The position numbers and the translations under genes were made by a program. A stretch of DNA of 6,798 nucleotides from Candidatus Manganitrophaceae bacterium. GTDB taxonomy: Bacteria > Nitrospirota > Nitrospiria > SBBL01 > Manganitrophaceae. Below, one piece after another: positions 1 through 6,390 of this stretch; the stretch's first letter is position 1; each line of letters starts with the position of its first letter. The stretch is from assembly GCA_004297235.1 (NCBI GenBank), contig SCUR01000099.1:1-6798 (forward strand), in the 5' to 3' direction. The notes under the pieces are model-generated. The model saw nothing but the letters and a program-made list of their open reading frames with translations. It did not search any database and was not told the DNA's origin.

Positions 1-608
1 CCCGGCGGGCCGGCCTGGCGATCGATAATTCCCGGCTCTATCGGGCGGCCCAGGAGGAGATCAAGGAGCGCAAGCGGGCGGAAGACCATCTTCAGTTCAT
101 GGCCAGCCATGATGCTTTGACGCGCCTGCCGAATCGGACCGTTTTCACCGATCGGCTGACCCAAGCCATCCTCCGGGCCCGTCGATACCCGAACCGGATC
201 GCCGTTTTGTTTCTGGACCTCGACGGGTTTAAGGAGATTAATGATTCTTTCGGGCATGTCATCGGGGATCGGCTTCTTAGGGAGGCGGCGGAACGGTTGA
301 TCCGCTCCGTCCGTGCGTCGGATACCGTGTCCAGGCTGGGGGGAGATGAATTCACCATCATCCTGCCCGATCTCGCGGAGGCGAACAAAATAAAGGGAAT
401 TGCACAGACCATCGTGAACGCGTTGGCGGAACCGTTTAATATGGAAGGCTATCTCTTATCGGTGACAGCGAGCGTCGGGATCTCTTTGTATCCCCTGGAC
501 GGGGATGACGCCGACTTGTTACTGAAGAACGCGGATGAGGCGATGTACCGCGCCAAAAAACGGGGGGGGAATACTTTTCAGTTCTATTCTCCGCAAGAGC
601 TCGCCTGA
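1..608 (+). CDS. GGDEF diguanylate cyclase, 3' part (N-terminus outside window)
   Basis: The frame is open from the first complete codon at position 3 to TGA at 606-608, about 201 residues. The first ~13 visible residues (AGLAIDNSRLYRAA) resemble the last helix of a GAF domain. A charged helix (EEIKERKRAEDHLQ) follows, the usual linker into a GGDEF domain that begins at MASHDALTRLPNR. The GGDEF motif itself is intact (SRLGGDEF, encoded near 339-353), as are the metal-binding segment LFLDLDGFKEIND and the substrate-side INDSFGH. RASD lies exactly five residues before GGDEF and matches the RxxD inhibitory site for product feedback. From the family, this enzyme condenses two GTP into cyclic di-GMP, probably in the cytosol under control of an upstream sensor domain. 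No EAL domain follows. An internal ATG at 99 is in frame, but it would remove the linker and is not the likely start. Confidence 0.93.
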   Translation, partial: RRAGLAIDNSRLYRAAQEEIKERKRAEDHLQFMASHDALTRLPNRTVFTDRLTQAILRARRYPNRIAVLFLDLDGFKEINDSFGHVIGDRLLREAAERLIRSVRASDTVSRLGGDEFTIILPDLAEANKIKGIAQTIVNALAEPFNMEGYLLSVTASVGISLYPLDGDDADLLLKNADEAMYRAKKRGGNTFQFYSPQELA

Positions 609-682
609 AAAATCTTCCGCGGTCCTCTTCCATCCTCTCTTTCCCCTTGATCTTGCCCTTGCTGTTTCAGTACCATAACACC

Positions 683-1021
683 ATGTCTGTCAAAGTCTGG
701 TGGCCCCTCTTTCCGCTCCTCTTTCTGATTGTTCTGGTCTGCTTGATCACCGCCTTGGTCCGGGCGAAGCGGCGCGGTCAAACGACGCGGAACGAATGGA
801 TCGTTCTTTCCCTGGCTTTCTTTTTCTATTTGATGACGTGGGTGGTGGGGGAAATGGGGATGCGGTGGCTGCACATGCCGGTGTCGAACGTCGCCGAGTT
901 CTTCATTCTTTTTAACGTCGTCTACTTCGCCAAAAAAGGATGGAAGGACATCGCCTGGCTCAACGGCGGCGCCTTGATGTCGATCGCGGCCGACTTTGCG
1001 CTTCACTATATCTTGAAGTAA
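683..1021 (+). CDS. small integral membrane protein of unknown function
   Basis: I do not recognise this family. From ATG 683 it gives 112 residues; an in-frame TTG at 647 would add 12. Neither start has a visible Shine-Dalgarno sequence, so the start is uncertain, and ATG is preferred because the hydrophobic core begins just after it. There are three to four hydrophobic segments: about residues 6-27 (WWPLFPLLFLIVLVCLITALV), 38-58, 67-80 and possibly 92-110. A basic loop (RAKRRGQTTR) after the first helix suggests a cytoplasmic loop by the positive-inside rule. Codon use looks like the neighbouring genes, which supports real coding. It starts 74 bp after the GGDEF gene on the same strand and could be co-transcribed with it. 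It converges on the PLD-family gene with only 9 bp between the stop codons and no terminator visible. Confidence 0.7.
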   Translation: MSVKVWWPLFPLLFLIVLVCLITALVRAKRRGQTTRNEWIVLSLAFFFYLMTWVVGEMGMRWLHMPVSNVAEFFILFNVVYFAKKGWKDIAWLNGGALMSIAADFALHYILK

Positions 1022-1030
1022 CCGTCTCTC

Positions 1031-2305
1031 TCACAGTAAGTTTTTGATCCAATCTCCCAGCCAACCGACGAACCGCTCGCGGTAAGGGCGCTTTCTCCAC
1101 TCCTCATACGTGATCAGATGCGAGCGGTTTACATCTTCCCAAAAGACCTCTTCTAATCGCTTGGCAACCTCCCGGCTTTGAAAATTGAGATTGAACTCGT
1201 CATTGAGGCTGAAGGAGCGGTTGTCGAAATTCGTGCTGCCGATCGATCCCCAGATGCCGTCGGCGACCATTGTCTTGGCATGATTGAAGGTCGGTTGGTA
1301 TTCGTAAATCTTCACCCCCGCCTTTAAGAGTCTTCCATACCCGTTTCGACTCAGCTGGTAGAGAAGGTAGTTGTCGTTGTATTTGCCGGGGACCACCACG
1401 CGAACGTCGACCCCCCGTTGGACCGCCTCGATCAGCCGCTCCTGGAGAAGATCGTCGGGGAGAAAATAGGCGGTGGTAATGTAGAGGGTTCGCTCGGCGG
1501 AGGCGACCGTGAGAAGATAGAGCATGTAAACTTCCGAGCTCGATTCCATCGGCGAGCTTCGAATCCCCTGCGCTTTGATCGATCCGGCCTCTTCAAGCGG
1601 GGGGAAGTAGAGATCTCCCACGATCATCGCCCGCGTCGACTCCATCCAGTTCTCCGCGAACGCCGCTTGCAGATAGTGAACCACCGGTCCCTCGATGACA
1701 ACACAAGTGTCCCGCCAATGATCTTTATCCTCCGCATGGCCGAGCCACTCATCGCCGATCCCGATTCCGCCGGTGAAACCGATCTTCCCATCGACGACAA
1801 GGACTTTCCGGTGGGTGCGGTAGTTGTATTGGAACGGCCGATACCATTTCAGGGGACGGAACCAGGCGAAATGGACCCCCGCCTCCTGCATCTTGGTGAC
1901 ATTCTTCTCCTCCATCGTTTTGGCCCCCTGGGAGTCGAGGAGGAGATAGACCGGCAGGCCGTCGCGAGCGCGCTGGGCGAGCGCGTCGGCGAACTCGTCG
2001 GCGATTTTCCCTTTCCAATAGACATAGGTGACGAAGGTAATACTCTTCTCGGCCTCCCGGATCGCCTTCAACATGGCGGGAAAGGCATCGCCGTTGAGCA
2101 AGACACGAACGCGGTGCCCCGGAAGAATCGGCGCGCCGGTATAGGCTTCGACCGTATCATAAAAGGCGGGGTGAGAGAGGGGAAAGGGATCTTGAGCGAG
2201 CCGATTCGGGACGGCGCCGCAGCCGACAAGAATCAGCACAGCAACGGCGAGGAGAACCCTTTGAACACCGCAGATGTATTGGGATGTACGCAATTTGTAG
2301 GTCAT
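1031..2305 (-). CDS. phospholipase D / cardiolipin synthase superfamily lipoprotein
   Basis: A 424-residue protein with two HKD motifs, the hallmark of the PLD superfamily: H165-x-K167-x4-D172 (HRKVLVVDGKIGFTGG) and H342-x-K344-x4-D349 (HAKTMVADGIWGSIGSTN). The histidines form and resolve a phospho-enzyme intermediate in phosphatidyl transfer or phosphodiester hydrolysis. Length and two-domain layout fit bacterial cardiolipin synthases of the ClsB/YbhO type, but substrate cannot be read from sequence. The N-terminus has a basic start, a hydrophobic core and a lipobox LVGC with C29, so the protein is probably lipid-anchored in the envelope rather than held by transmembrane helices as in ClsA. 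The Asn often seen after the first HKD GG is Gly here (GGIGIGDEW). ATG 2305 lies 14 bp after the stop of the upstream YbhN-like gene without a clear Shine-Dalgarno sequence, so translational coupling is plausible. A functional link through phospholipid metabolism is inferred from this pairing. Confidence 0.9.
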   Translation of the reverse strand: MTYKLRTSQYICGVQRVLLAVAVLILVGCGAVPNRLAQDPFPLSHPAFYDTVEAYTGAPILPGHRVRVLLNGDAFPAMLKAIREAEKSITFVTYVYWKGKIADEFADALAQRARDGLPVYLLLDSQGAKTMEEKNVTKMQEAGVHFAWFRPLKWYRPFQYNYRTHRKVLVVDGKIGFTGGIGIGDEWLGHAEDKDHWRDTCVVIEGPVVHYLQAAFAENWMESTRAMIVGDLYFPPLEEAGSIKAQGIRSSPMESSSEVYMLYLLTVASAERTLYITTAYFLPDDLLQERLIEAVQRGVDVRVVVPGKYNDNYLLYQLSRNGYGRLLKAGVKIYEYQPTFNHAKTMVADGIWGSIGSTNFDNRSFSLNDEFNLNFQSREVAKRLEEVFWEDVNRSHLITYEEWRKRPYRERFVGWLGDWIKNLL

Positions 2306-2319
2306 TCTTAATTACTATT

Positions 2320-3300
2320 CTAGCCATTTCCGGTTTTTTGATGCAACATGGCCTCCAGCGACTTCCCGGGGCGATAGCGCACCTCATCCACGGCAAGGAG
2401 CGCGATCCCAAGGACCAGGGGGATGAGAAAGTAAATCACGCGATAGAGCAAAAGAGACGAGAGGAGGACCGCCTCCGAGAGGCGGCCGTCGAGCAACATC
2501 AAGAGGGTCGATTCAAATACGCCGATTCCGCCCGGGGCATGCGTGAGAATCGCCACAACCTCGGCCATGAAATAGGCGGCGAGAAATGCCCCGAGCGAAA
2601 CGGCCGCGGGCGGCAGAATCAAAAATAAAATCCAGAGGGTGACGAAGACATCGGCCGTCCCCAGCAGCCATTGGGAGAGGGCGATGGAAAGGGAGGGAAG
2701 ATGCCACGTCCGGCCCCAGAAGGTGAACGTCTTGCGCGACCGGCTGCAGACCCCAAAATAGAGAAGCAGCATCCCCCAGAGCAAAACACCGATCCAGGGA
2801 CGCATTTCGCTCGGCACCCCGGCCGTGAGTTCCTCTTTGAATGGGGAAAAGAAAAAAGAAAAACCGCCCCAAAAGAAAAACCCGCAGAGGAACGTCGTCG
2901 TATTGAACAGAACCAGCTTCGACACATCCTTCAGCGCCAATCCCCAACGGGAGTAAAAACGATAGCGCATGGAGCCGCCGGTCAGCCAGCTGATTCCCAG
3001 ATTTTTACTGATCGAATAGCCGACAAAGGCCGCCAGCGCCACCTGACGATAGGGGATCCGCTTCTTCAGAAATCGAAGGGACAATAGGTCATAAACGGTT
3101 AAGATCAGGTAGCTGATCATCGTCCAAAGAACGATGATCGCCAGACGCATCCCTTCCAATGAGCGCAGATAGTCGGCCACCTCCGCGCGATTGAGCGCCT
3201 GAACCCGCTTGAAAAGGAAAAATCCCGCTGCGATGAGGGCCGCCAACCCGATGAGGGTGTTTATCCAATTGCGTATTGCTGGTTTCAATCCACCCCCCAT
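2320..3300 (-). CDS. YbhN/UPF0104-type (LPG synthase flippase-like) integral membrane protein
   Basis: A 326-residue, very hydrophobic protein with about eight membrane segments (for example residues 12-30, 53-76, 126-150, 168-184, 208-229, 236-252, 274-305). Two family signatures are visible: GGSMRYRFYSRWGL (108-121) and HAPGGIGVFE (254-263). These characterise the lysylphosphatidylglycerol synthase transmembrane family, which includes YbhN and the flippase half of MprF. The soluble aminoacyl-transferase half of MprF is absent, so this is the stand-alone type. A role in handling phospholipids at the inner membrane is inferred from the family and from the adjacent PLD-type gene. In Escherichia coli ybhN is also neighbour to ybhO (clsB), although in the opposite gene order. 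The ATG at 3300 has no good ribosome binding site. No in-frame ATG lies in the 60 bases examined upstream, and TTG at codon 5 is an alternative. Confidence 0.88.
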   Translation of the reverse strand: MGGGLKPAIRNWINTLIGLAALIAAGFFLFKRVQALNRAEVADYLRSLEGMRLAIIVLWTMISYLILTVYDLLSLRFLKKRIPYRQVALAAFVGYSISKNLGISWLTGGSMRYRFYSRWGLALKDVSKLVLFNTTTFLCGFFFWGGFSFFFSPFKEELTAGVPSEMRPWIGVLLWGMLLLYFGVCSRSRKTFTFWGRTWHLPSLSIALSQWLLGTADVFVTLWILFLILPPAAVSLGAFLAAYFMAEVVAILTHAPGGIGVFESTLLMLLDGRLSEAVLLSSLLLYRVIYFLIPLVLGIALLAVDEVRYRPGKSLEAMLHQKTGNG

Positions 3301-3563
3301 GAAAAGAAGAGAACCGAGGCCGCCGCCGGGCCTCCATTTATTTTGACACGAATCGGGTGGGGAAGACGAGAGGGGAGAGTCGGAGGGACCGGATGAATGC
3401 GGAGTGCGGAGTAATAGAAATTCATTTCATTCCGAACCCGGTATGCGTCATTCTGTACGCCGGATCAGAGGCCGCACTGGTTGGATCGAGGAAAAGAAAG
3501 GGTTAGAATGGAAGCGGATATCGCTAGGCGTCGCTCTCCCGCGGGACGGCTCCCTTTTTGCCC
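3301..3563. other. divergent intergenic spacer
   Basis: About 260 bases without a convincing gene lie between the minus-strand YbhN-like gene and the plus-strand Mut7-C gene, so they should hold both promoters. A tandem TGCGGAG-TGCGGAG is at about 3397-3410. A weak imperfect hairpin (GCGT 3445-3448 with ACGC 3457-3460, flanked by CCG/CGG) is present without a T tract. A TTGACA at 3343-3348 has no matching -10 element. No clear promoter for the minus-strand gene could be picked. Confidence 0.6.
3481..3509 (+). promoter_or_regulatory. possible sigma-70 promoter for the Mut7-C gene
   Basis: A -10 element TAGAAT (3504-3509, five of six consensus positions) lies 17 bp after TTGGAT (3481-3486, a poor -35 matching only TTG). 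Transcription would begin near 3516, giving a leader of about 48 nt. Only the -10 is convincing. Confidence 0.3.
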
Positions 3564-4064
3564 ATGCAGAATTCGACTGAACCTCGATTCATTGTGGATA
3601 CGAATGTCGGCCATCTGGTCCGAAAGCTCCGGATGCTCGGCTATGACACCCTTTTCGTCAATCCGATCGACGACGCCGATCTGCTTCACCGGGCCGATCA
3701 GGAAGGGAGGATCGTCATCAGCGGCGATCGAAGATTTTTCGAACGGAGATGGATCCGATCGGGAAGGGTCCGGGGACTTTGGATCGATACCTACCGGGAC
3801 CCGACGACGCAGCTCCGGCGGATCGTTCGAACCTTCGGCTTGAAGAGCGGCGCCTCTTTTATCCGCTGCCTCGAATGCAACACCCTCCTCCTTCTAAAGT
3901 CAAAGGACGCCGCGAGGGGAAGGGTCCCTCCGTATGTTTACGAAACGGTCGCGGAGTATGCTTACTGTCCTCGATGCGATCAATTCTTTTGGGAGGGGGA
4001 TCATGTCAAACGAATGCGGGCGCTCATTGAAAAGCTGAGCGAGGATGCCGATCCGGCGGGGTGA
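3564..4064 (+). CDS. Mut7-C RNase-domain protein with zinc ribbon
   Basis: The 166-residue protein matches the Mut7-C family (DUF82-type, a PIN-like nuclease fold fused to a zinc ribbon) along its full length. The N-terminal half opens with RFIVDTNVGHLVRKLRMLGYDT, in which D12 is the expected metal ligand. It continues with the acidic cluster D36/D37/D39 and GRIVISGDRRF, where D55 occupies the place of the usual RDR acidic residue. The C-terminal half holds two CxxC knuckles, C102/C105 (RCLEC) and C135/C138 (CPRC), followed by FFWEGDHVKRM, the typical end of the family. Function is predicted as RNA cleavage; the physiological target is unknown. ATG 3564 is chosen; TTG 3558 two codons upstream is equally possible, and a TAG at 3525 closes the frame. 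No strong ribosome binding site is visible. The gene stands alone and converges on the TPR gene. Confidence 0.88.
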   Translation: MQNSTEPRFIVDTNVGHLVRKLRMLGYDTLFVNPIDDADLLHRADQEGRIVISGDRRFFERRWIRSGRVRGLWIDTYRDPTTQLRRIVRTFGLKSGASFIRCLECNTLLLLKSKDAARGRVPPYVYETVAEYAYCPRCDQFFWEGDHVKRMRALIEKLSEDADPAG

Positions 4065-4119
4065 GCGGAAGACCGGGCGCGCTCATCCGGTTTGACGACC
4101 GGCTTGCAAGGAACGGCTC

Positions 4120-4896
4120 TTATTTTTTCCGGAGCCGATCGATTTGCTCCCGGTCCCGCGGATCGGGAGGGAGGCTGACTCTCCGTTGGATGTCGGAGAT
4201 CCGCGCGAGACAATGAAGGGCCAGCTCTCGATCGGCGCGGCGTTCATAGACCTCCGCCAGACCGCGGAGGGCCTCCGCTTCGCCGGCCGGATCTCCCAGC
4301 CGGCCAAAGTGCGTCGTCGAATAGTTAAAGGCGGTTTCCGCGTCCCGATCGCGCCCGCACTGAAGGAAGGCGCGGCCCAACTGCCCCCAGGTCGCCGCCA
4401 ATCCTTCCTCATGTCCCGTCTTCTTGTGGAAGTCGATCGCTTGTCTGAAAAGGCCAATCGCTTCCCCCAGATGCCCCCTCGCCTGCTCCAATAGACCCAG
4501 ATTGCTGTAGAGCAATCCCGAGGAGAGATCATCCGCCCCTTCTTCAAGTCGGTCGGCCGCCTCCAGGTAATACGCCCGCGCCCGGTCGAGCTCTCCCGAC
4601 TCTCTGCAGAGGTTGCCGAGATTGACGAGCGTCTGCCCGACGGTTTTTCCGTCGGGCGCTTCCCGATCGAGCGCCAAGATCTCCAGGTAGCAGGCCCGGG
4701 CCTTCTCCCGGTCCCCGAGGGCCGCCGAGGCATTCCCCAGGTTCAGCAGGACCGCCCGGAGCTGATGCCGCTTTTCTCCGGCGCGCGCTTCTGCCAACGC
4801 CTGCTCGAAGCAGCGGCGGGCCCCTTCGAATTGTCCCCGGTGCAGGAAGATCATCCCTTGGAGGAAAATCTTCGAATGGTCCCTCTCGGAGGTCAT
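4120..4896 (-). CDS. TPR-repeat protein
   Basis: A 258-residue soluble protein built almost wholly of tetratricopeptide repeats. About six helical pairs can be counted (approximate residues 7-34, 46-79, 86-119, 127-160, 167-200 and 206-239). The recurring pattern is LxNLGNxxxxxGxxxxAxxxYxxA, for example VNLGNLCRESGELDRARAYY and SNLGLLEQARGHLGEAIGLF. A basic tail (DRLRKK) ends it. There is no signal peptide or membrane segment, so it is probably a cytoplasmic protein-protein interaction scaffold; the partner is unknown. The start is well supported, with AAAGGAG at 4908-4914 lying 11 bases before ATG 4896. It is transcribed divergently from the sigma-54 activator unit and shares its roughly 300 bp control region, so a link is possible but not shown. 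Confidence 0.85.
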   Translation of the reverse strand: MTSERDHSKIFLQGMIFLHRGQFEGARRCFEQALAEARAGEKRHQLRAVLLNLGNASAALGDREKARACYLEILALDREAPDGKTVGQTLVNLGNLCRESGELDRARAYYLEAADRLEEGADDLSSGLLYSNLGLLEQARGHLGEAIGLFRQAIDFHKKTGHEEGLAATWGQLGRAFLQCGRDRDAETAFNYSTTHFGRLGDPAGEAEALRGLAEVYERRADRELALHCLARISDIQRRVSLPPDPRDREQIDRLRKK

Positions 4897-4928
4897 CGCT
4901 GGATCGGCTCCTTTCCGTTCGACACAAG

Positions 4929-4958
4929 GCTATACCACTTCCGGGACAGGCGAGTCAA
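4929..4958 (-). promoter_or_regulatory. possible sigma-70 promoter of the TPR gene
   Basis: On the minus strand TTGACT (4958-4953) and TATAGC (4934-4929) are separated by 18 bp. This puts a start site near 4922 and leaves a leader of about 26 nt that carries the Shine-Dalgarno sequence. Confidence 0.45.
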
Positions 4959-5020
4959 CGTGGAGCCGCATCGACGAATACTTATCCGGTATGAATCCGA
5001 AGTACATAAAAAAACGGGGC

Positions 5021-5049
5021 TTGACACACTTCTTCGATTGAGGTACGAT
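5021..5049 (+). promoter_or_regulatory. sigma-70 promoter of the activator leader RNA
   Basis: A perfect TTGACA (5021-5026) lies 17 bp before TACGAT (5044-5049, five of six). The predicted start is at C5056 or A5057, which is the first base of the hairpin at 5057-5072. This is the best-looking sigma-70 promoter in the window and reads toward the sigma-54 activator. Confidence 0.8.
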
Positions 5050-5056
5050 ACAACAC

Positions 5057-5086
5057 AACACAAAGATGTGTTCCGACGAGGACGTC
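5057..5086 (+). promoter_or_regulatory. leader hairpins ahead of a terminator (candidate ANTAR-type antiterminator site)
   Basis: Hairpin 1 is AACAC (5057-5061) with GTGTT (5068-5072) around a six-base loop AAAGAT, which has A at position 1 and G at position 4. Two bases later GAC (5075-5077) pairs with GTC (5084-5086) around GAGGAC; an inner G-C pair would shrink the loop to AGGA. The second hairpin uses ACGTC 5082-5086, the base of the terminator 5' arm, so it cannot form together with the full terminator. This arrangement matches ANTAR antiterminator targets, but hairpin 2 is short and has G rather than A at loop position 1. Confidence 0.45.
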
Positions 5087-5126
5087 CCATTCCAACTTGA
5101 TGTTGGGGTGGGACGTTTTGTTTTTT
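5082..5126 (+). terminator. intrinsic terminator inside the activator leader (attenuator)
   Basis: Bases 5082-5096 pair with 5102-5116 over 15 continuous pairs (13 Watson-Crick, two G-U at 5090-5108 and 5091-5107) around a five-base loop TTGAT. A T-rich tract TTTTGTTTTTT (5116-5126) follows at once. It lies only ~25-70 nt after the predicted start site and ~75 bp before the activator ATG. Transcription from 5056 would therefore mostly stop here unless antitermination occurs. It could also make a free ~70-nt small RNA. Confidence 0.85.
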
Positions 5127-5185
5127 AGAGCGACTGCCGCCCGTCTTCAGGATCGGGCCGTGAATTTCCGAGCGCAAACGACTGC

Positions 5186-5192
5186 AAGGAGG
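5186..5192 (+). promoter_or_regulatory. ribosome binding site that fixes the activator start
   Basis: AAGGAGG lies nine bases before ATG 5202. It decides against the longer reading from TTG 5097, whose first codons would lie inside the terminator hairpin. Confidence 0.9.
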
Positions 5193-5201
5193 AAGCGTTC
5201 C

Positions 5202-6191
5202 ATGGCGATAGAGTCTCGGCTTTCCAGCGCACTGATCGGCCGCAGCCCTGTCATGAAAGATATTTATCGAGAATTGATCCGCGTCAGCCACAGCAAGGCG
5301 ACGGTTCTGCTGCGCGGGGAGAGCGGAACCGGCAAAGAGCTGATCGCGAAATTAATCCACGAAAACAGCCCCCGGGCCCACAAGCCCTTTATCAAGGTGA
5401 ACTGCGCCGCCCTTTCGGAAACCCTGCTGGAAAGCGAGCTCTTCGGGCATGAGAAGGGGGCTTTTACCGGCGCCATTCAAATGAGGAAGGGGCGATTCGA
5501 ATTGGCCGACGGGGGGACCATCTTCTTGGATGAGATCGGCGATCTTCCTCTTCCGGTCCAAGTTAAATTGCTGCGGGTGTTGCAGGAGATGGAGTTCGAG
5601 CGGGTCGGCGGGGTCGACACCCTCTCCGTCGACGTCCGAACCATCGCCGCCACCCATCGTCAACTTGAGAACGCCATCCTGGAGGGGAGCTTCCGGCAAG
5701 ACCTCTATTACCGTCTGAATGTGGTTCCGATCCATCTCCCGCCGCTCCGGGAGAGGCGGGAGGACATTTCTTTGTTGATTGAGCACTTTCTTGAAAAGTT
5801 CAACGCTGAAAACAGCAAGAAAGTCTGCCTTTCCAACGAGGTCATCCAGCTTCTGGTTCATTACGATTGGCCGGGAAACGTTCGCGAGTTGGAGAACTGC
5901 ATCGAGCGGCTGGTGGTTCTCGCGGAGGATGAATCGGTGACATTTAAGACCATCCCGCCGGCTATTCAAAACTATTTTAACGATATCAAAACGGTCACCC
6001 CTCCCCTCGCCGCCGGAAAACGGACCTCCTTCACTGAAACGATGCAGGGGATGGAACAAGACGCCCTTAAAAAGGCGCTCGATCGGTCGGGATGGGTCCA
6101 GGCCAAGGCGGCTCGCTTACTCGGAATGACCCCCCGACAGGTCGCCTATAAGATTAAAAAGTACAAACTCTTTCCGGAAGATCCGCTTTAA
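5202..6191 (+). CDS. sigma-54-dependent transcriptional activator, AAA+ and Fis-type HTH only (NifA/PspF-like)
   Basis: A 329-residue enhancer-binding protein that would remodel RpoN-RNA polymerase by ATP hydrolysis. The AAA+ domain starts at residue ~11 (LIGRSPVMKD) and is complete: Walker A GESGTGKE (39-46), the sigma-54-contacting GAFTGA loop (86-91), Walker B TIFLDE (106-111), arginine-finger region FRQDLYYRLNV (164-174) and sensor II WPGNVREL (223-230). A linker leads to a Fis-family helix-turn-helix (299-321, WVQAKAARLLGMTPRQVAYKIKKY) that closely resembles the NifA C-terminus. No receiver, GAF or PAS domain precedes the AAA+ core; in size and layout it equals PspF. Control must therefore come from a partner protein or from its level, and the attenuator in its leader would suit that. 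Likely binding sites and a sigma-54 promoter lie immediately downstream, ahead of a porin gene. Calling it NifA itself would be unsafe. Confidence 0.95.
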   Translation: MAIESRLSSALIGRSPVMKDIYRELIRVSHSKATVLLRGESGTGKELIAKLIHENSPRAHKPFIKVNCAALSETLLESELFGHEKGAFTGAIQMRKGRFELADGGTIFLDEIGDLPLPVQVKLLRVLQEMEFERVGGVDTLSVDVRTIAATHRQLENAILEGSFRQDLYYRLNVVPIHLPPLRERREDISLLIEHFLEKFNAENSKKVCLSNEVIQLLVHYDWPGNVRELENCIERLVVLAEDESVTFKTIPPAIQNYFNDIKTVTPPLAAGKRTSFTETMQGMEQDALKKALDRSGWVQAKAARLLGMTPRQVAYKIKKYKLFPEDPL

Positions 6192-6192
6192 A

Positions 6193-6226
6193 GCGACAAC
6201 TTTGTCGCAAAGACAACGCGATTGTC
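6193..6226. promoter_or_regulatory. array of GACAA/TTGTC half-sites, candidate upstream activator sequence
   Basis: Four alternating half-sites follow the activator stop codon: GACAA 6195-6199, TTGTC 6202-6206, GACAA 6212-6216, TTGTC 6222-6226. They form the 15-bp palindrome TTGTCGCAAAGACAA (6202-6216) and overlapping dyads. The array is centred ~100 bp upstream of the sigma-54 promoter, the usual distance for an enhancer. The first pair could also form a hairpin (GCGACAA/TTGTCGC) without a T tract. Assignment to the adjacent activator is inference. Confidence 0.6.
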
Positions 6227-6312
6227 ATCATTCAGACGAGATTTGCGAGTAAGTCTATTGAGAACCTGACAGAAGATACAGATTTTCCGGGACTTTTCCT
6301 AAAATTCTCGTT

Positions 6313-6328
6313 TGGCATATGGGTTGCT
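6313..6328 (+). promoter_or_regulatory. sigma-54 (RpoN) promoter
   Basis: TGGCATATGGGTTGCT fits the sigma-54 consensus TGGCAYRNNNNTTGCW at every position, with the invariant GG (6314-6315) and GC (6326-6327) at the required spacing. Transcription should begin near G6339 and yield a ~230-nt leader before the porin start codon. Confidence 0.85.
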
Positions 6329-6345
6329 TTTAAATCGGGCACAAC

Positions 6346-6390
6346 CGACTACATCGATGTAATCGTTTAAAGGCTGGCAAAGGCGCCGCC
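6346..6390 (+). promoter_or_regulatory. tandem leader element, copy A: two hairpins (candidate ANTAR target)
   Basis: Hairpin P1: GACTAC 6347-6352 with GTAATC 6359-6364 (one C-A mismatch, plus a C6346-G6365 pair) around loop ATCGAT. P2: GGC-T-GGC 6372-6378 with GCCGCC 6385-6390 (one bulged T) around loop AAAGGC. Both hexaloops have A at position 1 and G at position 4. The linker is about 7 nt. The P2 3' arm is also the 5' arm of the following terminator, so P2 acts as a potential antiterminator. Confidence 0.6.

Noticed and set aside
1418..2311. 297-codon open frame on the plus strand opposite the PLD gene
   Set aside because: It is antisense to a protein with both HKD motifs and shows no recognisable domain; it is a GC-rich shadow frame.
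3343..3348. TTGACA as -35 of a plus-strand promoter
   Set aside because: No acceptable -10 element at 16-18 bp spacing.
4086..4136. Possible terminators between the convergent Mut7-C and TPR genes (CCGGT/ACCGG and CGGCTC/GAGCCG stems)
   Set aside because: Stems are only 5-6 bp and neither is followed by a T tract in either direction.
5097..5201. Longer activator start at TTG 5097 adding 35 residues
   Set aside because: The extra codons begin within the terminator hairpin and encode no AAA+ or sensor sequence. A strong AAGGAGG lies at ideal distance before ATG 5202.
5352..6059. 235-codon open frame antisense to the sigma-54 activator
   Set aside because: It mirrors conserved AAA+ codons and has no domain features of its own.
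6193..6208. GCGACAA/TTGTCGC inverted repeat as terminator of the activator gene
   Set aside because: The loop would be only two bases and the following sequence is not T-rich. It fits better as part of the half-site array.
6203..6238. Classical NifA site TGT-N10-ACA
   Set aside because: No exact match found; the nearest arrangement is TGT-N7-ACA within the palindrome.
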